Shown in pieces: positions 6,934 through 9,870 of a stretch of DNA of 9,870 nucleotides (positions are counted from its first letter, which is position 1; each line of letters begins with the position of its first letter). Origin of the DNA: Candidatus Omnitrophota bacterium (GTDB taxonomy: Bacteria; Omnitrophota; Gorgyraeia; B26-G9); NCBI GenBank assembly GCA_022013205.1, contig JAKLQT010000051.1, positions 1-9,870 on the forward strand. Direction: 5' to 3'. The notes below the pieces were generated by a model that saw only the letters and a program-made list of their open reading frames with translations, had not been told where the DNA came from and did not search any database. Both the position numbers and the translations under genes were made by a program.

Positions 6934-7040
6934 CAGTAACTTATGGAACAAAGTGAACATAAGTTACTGGATGAATTTATCCCGCAGCTTGCCGAGGAAA
7001 ATATCAAAGAGATTTTCCCGGCGTTTAAGTAAGGGGGTTT
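6934..7040. repeat. Compound palindromic element, right copy
   Basis: Inverted repeat CAGTAACTTATG-12-CATAAGTTACTG (6934-6969), then GAATTTATCCCG (6973-6984), then hairpin GCCGAGGAAAAT-9-ATTTTCCCGGC with one bulge (6991-7022), then AAGGGGGTTT (7031-7040). The word GAATTTATCCCG and the trailing G-run are shared with 6362-6457, whereas most stem bases differ. It starts 10 bases upstream of the tRNA 5' end and may lie in the tRNA leader region. Confidence 0.6.
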
Positions 7041-7057
7041 CCTTTTAAAATTTTGCG

Positions 7058-7133
7058 AGGACTTCGAACCTGCTTTAAAGGTGAGAAGTCTTTTTTAATA
7101 TATTGCAATCTCTACCGTAGGGTGAGATATCTT
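7058..7133. repeat. 76-bp direct repeat, copy 1 (partner 7619-7694)
   Basis: Identical to 7619-7694 except two positions. It contains hairpin B, GACTTC-GA-ACC...GGT-GA-GAAGTC (7060-7090), followed on the plus strand by TTTTTT, and hairpin C around ATCTC...GAGAT (about 7109-7130). It lies directly beyond the stop of the GIY-YIG gene, as copy 2 lies beyond the GIY-YIG fragment. Confidence 0.9.
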
Positions 7134-7137
7134 TTAC

Positions 7138-7428
7138 TTAAGACTGGTTATTACATTTGATCACTTTCGATTCAATCAACGCAATTTTTTTCTTACGACT
7201 AAACTTTTTAATCTCTGTTTCTCTTTGTCGTGCAGCGCTGTAATGTTCACACAACTCTTGATATTGCAAAATTATAGGTTTTCGAAACCGTGTATAGCGA
7301 CATTTAGCAGTTGTATTGTGTTCTTTTATGCGCTTATATACATCCTTCGCAATGCCTACATACAAACTGTTGTCACGGCATTTAGCTATATATACAAACC
7401 ATGGGATATTGTATATCTCTTTGTCCAT
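7138..7428 (-). CDS. Small GIY-YIG nuclease-domain protein
   Basis: A 96-residue protein of the short GIY-YIG family. The catalytic core is visible: WFVYI (for GIY), SLYVGI (for YIG), then KDVYKRIKEHN with the conserved arginine and histidine, CRYTRFRKP, and the tail RETEIKKFSRKKKIALIE with the glutamate. I chose ATG 7428 because family members begin just before the first strand; the frame is open to 7512, but that stretch encodes a tRNA-like fragment and hairpins, not a domain. No good ribosome binding site is seen. Such small proteins are widespread; most have no proven function, and some are mobile or tRNA-linked. The gene is bracketed by hairpin repeats and a truncated copy lies 260 bases upstream, so it behaves like part of a duplicating element. 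Confidence 0.85.
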   Translation of the reverse strand: MDKEIYNIPWFVYIAKCRDNSLYVGIAKDVYKRIKEHNTTAKCRYTRFRKPIILQYQELCEHYSAARQRETEIKKFSRKKKIALIESKVIKCNNQS

Positions 7429-7491
7429 TTTAAAGCATTTATCGCAAGATTTCTCGCTTTGCTCGAAATGATTTGTGCTCACGCCCAAATC

Positions 7492-7510
7492 ACCACTCTG
7501 CCAACTATCC
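7492..7510 (-). other. tRNA-Ser-like 5'-end fragment
   Basis: The minus strand reads GGATAGTTGGCAGAGTGGT, matching the first 19 bases of the tRNA-Ser at 6924 at 18 positions. No anticodon arm, T arm or acceptor partner follows. It is therefore a fragment, placed just upstream of the GIY-YIG gene. Confidence 0.7.
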
Positions 7511-7537
7511 AAAATTTCGCTTTTTAAATTTTGGATA
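7506..7537. repeat. 12-bp perfect stem overlapping tRNA fragment
   Basis: TATCCAAAATTT (7506-7517) and AAATTTTGGATA (7526-7537) with an 8-base loop. The left arm includes the first bases of the tRNA-like fragment; the right arm shares GATA with hairpin A, so the two structures exclude each other. Confidence 0.7.
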
Positions 7538-7567
7538 TCGAACCCCGTTTTGGCGGGGTGAGATATC
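7534..7567. repeat. Hairpin A of the GIY-YIG-linked family
   Basis: GATATC-GA-ACCCCG...CGGGGT-GA-GATATC, followed on the plus strand by TTTTT. It has the same two-stem shape as hairpin B but different paired bases. On the plus strand it looks like a terminator, although no plus-strand gene is seen. Confidence 0.7.
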
Positions 7568-7618
7568 TTTTTATGTCCCTCATTTTTATTCGGGATGATT
7601 TGCTCTACTACGCAAATC

Positions 7619-7694
7619 AGGACTTCGAACCTGCTTTAAAGGTGAGAAGCCTTTTTTAATATATTGCAATCTCTGCCGTAGGGTGAGATATCTT
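7619..7694. repeat. 76-bp direct repeat, copy 2 (partner 7058-7133)
   Basis: Differs from copy 1 at two positions. One change sits in the hairpin B stem and leaves a G-U pair only if the minus strand is transcribed. A hairpin TGATTTGC-8-GCAAATCA (7596-7619) abuts it; the same stem core is seen at 6499-6519. Confidence 0.9.
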
Positions 7695-7695
7695 A

Positions 7696-7797
7696 TGTTT
7701 TGTGTTTGAAATGTTTTCTCAATCAACGCGAACTTTTTTTTACGGCTAAACTTTTTTATTTCTACTTCGCGCTTTCTCGCCAAAGAATAATTCGATA
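7696..7797 (-). pseudogene. C-terminal fragment of a second GIY-YIG gene
   Basis: The minus strand encodes YSLARKREVEIKKFSRKKKF then ALIEKTFQTQNI, matching the tail YSAARQRETEIKKFSRKKKI then ALIES of the GIY-YIG protein at 7138-7428. The N-terminal two thirds, including the GIY and YIG strands, are missing. The break point lies within about 15 bases of the stop of the regulator gene at 7810. The reading frame carries on through the 76-bp repeat without homology. Confidence 0.8.
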
Positions 7798-7809
7798 TAG
7801 ATTATTATT

Positions 7810-8844
7810 TTATCCCCCTAATTTTTTCGCCCTTTCAATCATAAACCGCGTATTTTCACCGGCATTTAGCACCTCTATCCTCTTTTGGGGATGTTTTGAG
7901 TGCCAAACGCGGAATATCTCATCCGCAAATCCCTGTCCAATGGTATCAATATCCTTAAAATCAAGAATCAGTGTTTTAAACTTATCAATTCCGCTTAAAA
8001 TTCTCCTTGCTTGAGAACGGGACACATAATTAACTTTATCTTTAAAGAGTTTTACCTTTACCTTTGTTTTGCTAAACTCAAATGAATCATCCGTATATTC
8101 TCTAAATAAATCCGATAGTTGTTTTTTTGAATCAATTTCGATACAAAAATAGACTTTCGTACCGGCTGTTTCTTTTGTATCTTTCAAAAAAATATCGCTC
8201 AGGAAACCGTCAAACATAAGTTTTTTAGTAGAGCTCTTTATCGTAAGCATATCAGCGGCTTTAGAGGTAAAAAAAATACCTTCCCCGCTGTGAGTTTCCG
8301 GCATTGTTGACTGCTTGCCTTTCAGCAACTCCTGAACAGCCTCCAGAGTAGAATCTAATTTCCTTTTACGCATAATATTATTAAAAATACCCACCCCTTT
8401 ATCAAAAACAGTAAAAGCAATGTTCTCGCTGAGTTTTTCCATAGTTATTTCTACTTTTTCTGATCGAGAATGTTCAATAGCATTATTCAGCATTTCGGTA
8501 AAAGCATATTCTAATATAGAAGTAATATTTAGGGGGATATCATCAAAAATACTGCTTGCCTTTTTAATATTATCCAAAACCTCATGTTCAAAAATACCTT
8601 TATTATTTAAAATGAGATGTACCTTCTTTATATTCTTTTTACTTTGGGCAACTGCTTTTTTGCCGGCTAAAATATAATGCGCCTTGTTGGCTTTGCCGAT
8701 TAGGACAATCTTTCCTTCGTCCCTTAATTCTTGAAAGAAACTATTTATATAAGCCCTGGAAAAACCCGTCGCTTTAACTATTTGAGCGGATTTTACTTGG
8801 CCATTTTTATCTAATAACCGCAAAATTAGCTTTTGAACATCCAT
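7810..8844 (-). CDS. Winged-helix, GHKL ATPase and DUF4325 fusion regulator
   Basis: A 344-residue protein with three visible parts. Residues 1-60 form a winged helix (AQIVKATGFSRAYINSFFQEL). Residues 100-235 form a GHKL/HATPase domain: N-box EMLNNAIEHS (117-126), G1 box FDKGVGI (147-153), G2 box THSGEGIF (184-191). Residues 255-340 match DUF4325, a STAS-like domain: SRSQARRIL (275-283) and LDFKDIDTIGQGFADEI (294-310). HATPase plus STAS suggests an anti-sigma/anti-anti-sigma type switch in a single chain with its own DNA-binding domain. Start ATG 8844 follows GGTGGGGG. A consensus promoter with repeated ACAACT boxes lies upstream, consistent with autoregulation. Domain calls are firm; the signal and targets are unknown. 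A second gene is not evident downstream, so it appears to be a single-gene unit. Confidence 0.88.
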   Translation of the reverse strand: MDVQKLILRLLDKNGQVKSAQIVKATGFSRAYINSFFQELRDEGKIVLIGKANKAHYILAGKKAVAQSKKNIKKVHLILNNKGIFEHEVLDNIKKASSIFDDIPLNITSILEYAFTEMLNNAIEHSRSEKVEITMEKLSENIAFTVFDKGVGIFNNIMRKRKLDSTLEAVQELLKGKQSTMPETHSGEGIFFTSKAADMLTIKSSTKKLMFDGFLSDIFLKDTKETAGTKVYFCIEIDSKKQLSDLFREYTDDSFEFSKTKVKVKLFKDKVNYVSRSQARRILSGIDKFKTLILDFKDIDTIGQGFADEIFRVWHSKHPQKRIEVLNAGENTRFMIERAKKLGG

Positions 8845-8863
8845 ACCCCCACCATATTAGTTA

Positions 8864-8975
8864 ACAACTTTATTAATTTATATTTTTTAAAGTTGTAAGT
8901 CGCACGCTTTTATCCTTCACTAAGAAATGCATTTTTAGTTTACAACTATAATTATATCATATTTTATAGAGTTGT
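8864..8975. promoter_or_regulatory. Four ACAACT/AGTTGT operator-like boxes
   Basis: ACAACT occurs at 8864-8869 and 8942-8947, and its complement AGTTGT at 8891-8896 and 8970-8975. Aligned in one orientation the sites fit TAnAGTTGTnAA. One overlaps the -35 box, one the predicted start, and two lie in the leader, forming two inverted pairs. The winged-helix product of the downstream gene is the natural candidate to bind them. Confidence 0.6.
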
Positions 8976-8978
8976 CAA
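8951..8978 (-). promoter_or_regulatory. Consensus sigma-70 type promoter
   Basis: On the minus strand TTGACA (8973-8978) and TATAAT (8951-8956) are separated by 16 bases, an exact match to both housekeeping boxes. The predicted start near 8944 gives a leader of about 100 bases before the ATG at 8844. Confidence 0.8.
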
Positions 8979-9016
8979 TAAGATGTCCGCAGGTTTATTT
9001 AGGATGCCCGGTTACT

Positions 9017-9033
9017 GGCAGCTGCGAGCTGCC
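9017..9033. repeat. Short perfect hairpin between genes
   Basis: GGCAGCT-GCG-AGCTGCC lies about 55 bases past the endonuclease stop. No T-run follows on the minus strand, so it is not a standard terminator. Confidence 0.5.
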
Positions 9034-9088
9034 GGCGCTTTATTTAATGAGAAAGGGATTAGGCCGCACTTGTTATTTTTTTGATGTA

Positions 9089-9870
9089 TCATACCTTTTT
9101 TATCTTTTCTGCTTTCTTCGATAAATCGGTAAATATTTTTCTCATCTTTAGCGCGTCTTCTAACGGCCGAGGGCTTTCGTTTATAATGGTAATATCTATT
9201 TTTCTTTTTAACACCTGCTCTGCCAGTAAAGCAATGTCTTTGCCTTGCGTCAATAAATGCTTCCTTTCTCCTTTTGCCGTAAATTCAATGCCGGAAAAGT
9301 GCGCGTGAATATGCTTAATACTTTTAAGCTTGTTAAAAACTTCGTCATAATCTATCTTTCCGTTCCTGGCGAGTAGATGCGCGAAATCAACGCATATTTC
9401 GCAGCCTGTTTCCTGTCTCATGCGCAAAAGTTCATCAAGGCTGCCGAACTGCGTTTTCTTTCCTGTGGTTTCAAGGCTTAAGCATGTATCCCATTTGTTC
9501 TGTTTTATTTCTTGAATAAGGCAGGTAACTTCAGCTTTTATGATTTTAAAAATCTTCTCCTGATCTCGTTCCTGATAAAAACCCGCGTGAAAAACAACAT
9601 GCGTTGCCCCCAAATAATGCGCCTTAGCGCAGCTGTCTAATATCCTTTTCCTGGAAGCATTTACTTTCTCTTTTTCCAATGAAGCCAGATTAATATAATA
9701 AGGAGCATGCACGGAAAGGGAGATTTTTAAAGACTCCGCTAAAGAGCCGATCTCCTGAGCCAGTGTCTCAGGCATTTTCACACCGTAAGTAAATTCTACC
9801 TCCAGTGCCTTCAGGCCCAGCTTTGAAAGTTTTTTCAGGCAGTTAATATAACCCATCCCTCCAGTGCCTG
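9089..9870 (-). CDS. Endonuclease IV-family TIM-barrel protein, 5' end outside window
   Basis: An AP endonuclease 2 / xylose isomerase-like barrel protein. Numbered from the ATG at 9856, metal-ligand positions of endonuclease IV are visible: H50 (SVHAPYY), H90 (VVFHAG), E129 (SLETTG), D157 and H160 (CVDFAH), one of the histidines in HIHAHFSG (182-186), H200, and E227 (INESP). It therefore probably cleaves DNA at abasic sites. The frame stays open to the right edge and reads GTGG before that ATG, which resembles the first strand of the barrel, and GGAGG is too close to the ATG to serve it. The true start is probably beyond 9870. It is closer in style to the short archaeal-type deoxyribonuclease IV than to E. 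coli Nfo. Its family also contains sugar isomerases, which is the main alternative. Confidence 0.82.
   Translation of the reverse strand, partial: GTGGMGYINCLKKLSKLGLKALEVEFTYGVKMPETLAQEIGSLAESLKISLSVHAPYYINLASLEKEKVNASRKRILDSCAKAHYLGATHVVFHAGFYQERDQEKIFKIIKAEVTCLIQEIKQNKWDTCLSLETTGKKTQFGSLDELLRMRQETGCEICVDFAHLLARNGKIDYDEVFNKLKSIKHIHAHFSGIEFTAKGERKHLLTQGKDIALLAEQVLKRKIDITIINESPRPLEDALKMRKIFTDLSKKAEKIKKV

Noticed and set aside
6697..6960. Minus-strand frames reading through the tRNA-Ser (LAEWSNAAVSKTVV type peptides)
   Set aside because: This is the usual translation of a tRNA gene and its terminator, not a protein family.
6300..7800. Repeat cluster considered as a CRISPR array
   Set aside because: Repeats are few, long, unequal in spacing and interrupted by a gene and a tRNA; no regular repeat-spacer pattern exists.
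8420..8677. Plus-strand frames opposite the regulator gene and at 9081-9308
   Set aside because: They are shadows of strongly supported minus-strand domains.

Overview
The window looks like an AT-rich accessory region from an uncultured bacterium, probably a metagenome-derived contig. Every gene lies on the minus strand. Gene content plus unusually hairpin-rich intergenic DNA around a tRNA would fit a lineage such as Omnitrophota, but that is only an impression. No single gene fixes the taxonomy.

Left part (1-4250): an apparent operon read right to left. It holds a small XRE-type regulator, a 1080-residue SNF2-type helicase with a degenerate N-terminal PLD-like domain, and a DUF4391 protein that runs off the left edge. 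From memory of this gene neighbourhood, helicase plus DUF4391 usually accompanies a DNA methyltransferase/restriction pair. Such genes would lie to the left of the window, so this is probably the leading part of a restriction-type defence locus.

Middle (4271-6330): a second, decayed cassette. A near-identical XRE regulator with the same promoter/operator layout is followed by a 34-codon relic of the N-terminus of a type I restriction methyltransferase (HsdM). Next comes a DUF4062 + RecG-C-like ATP-binding gene broken by one frameshift exactly at its ATP-binding N-box. The two XRE units form an imperfect direct repeat of about 370 bp. Their operator palindromes differ by a compensating change in both arms, and a 55-bp block beside each is identical.

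Right-middle (6330-7800): mostly non-coding DNA packed with inverted repeats around a tRNA-Ser(CGA). It contains two copies of a compound palindromic element flanking the tRNA, a strong terminator whose stem includes the tRNA 3' end, and a 76-bp direct repeat. It also has a small GIY-YIG nuclease gene, a truncated second copy of that gene, and a 19-nt tRNA 5'-end fragment just upstream of the nuclease.

Right end (7810-9870): a regulator that fuses a winged-helix domain, a GHKL ATPase and a DUF4325 (STAS-like) domain. A consensus promoter sits in front of it, with four copies of an ACAACT box. Beyond it is an endonuclease IV-family gene cut by the right edge.

The strongest leads are the duplicated XRE control unit with compensating operator changes, the identical 55-bp hairpin blocks, the HsdM relic, the covarying hairpin family linked to the GIY-YIG genes, and the four-box promoter.
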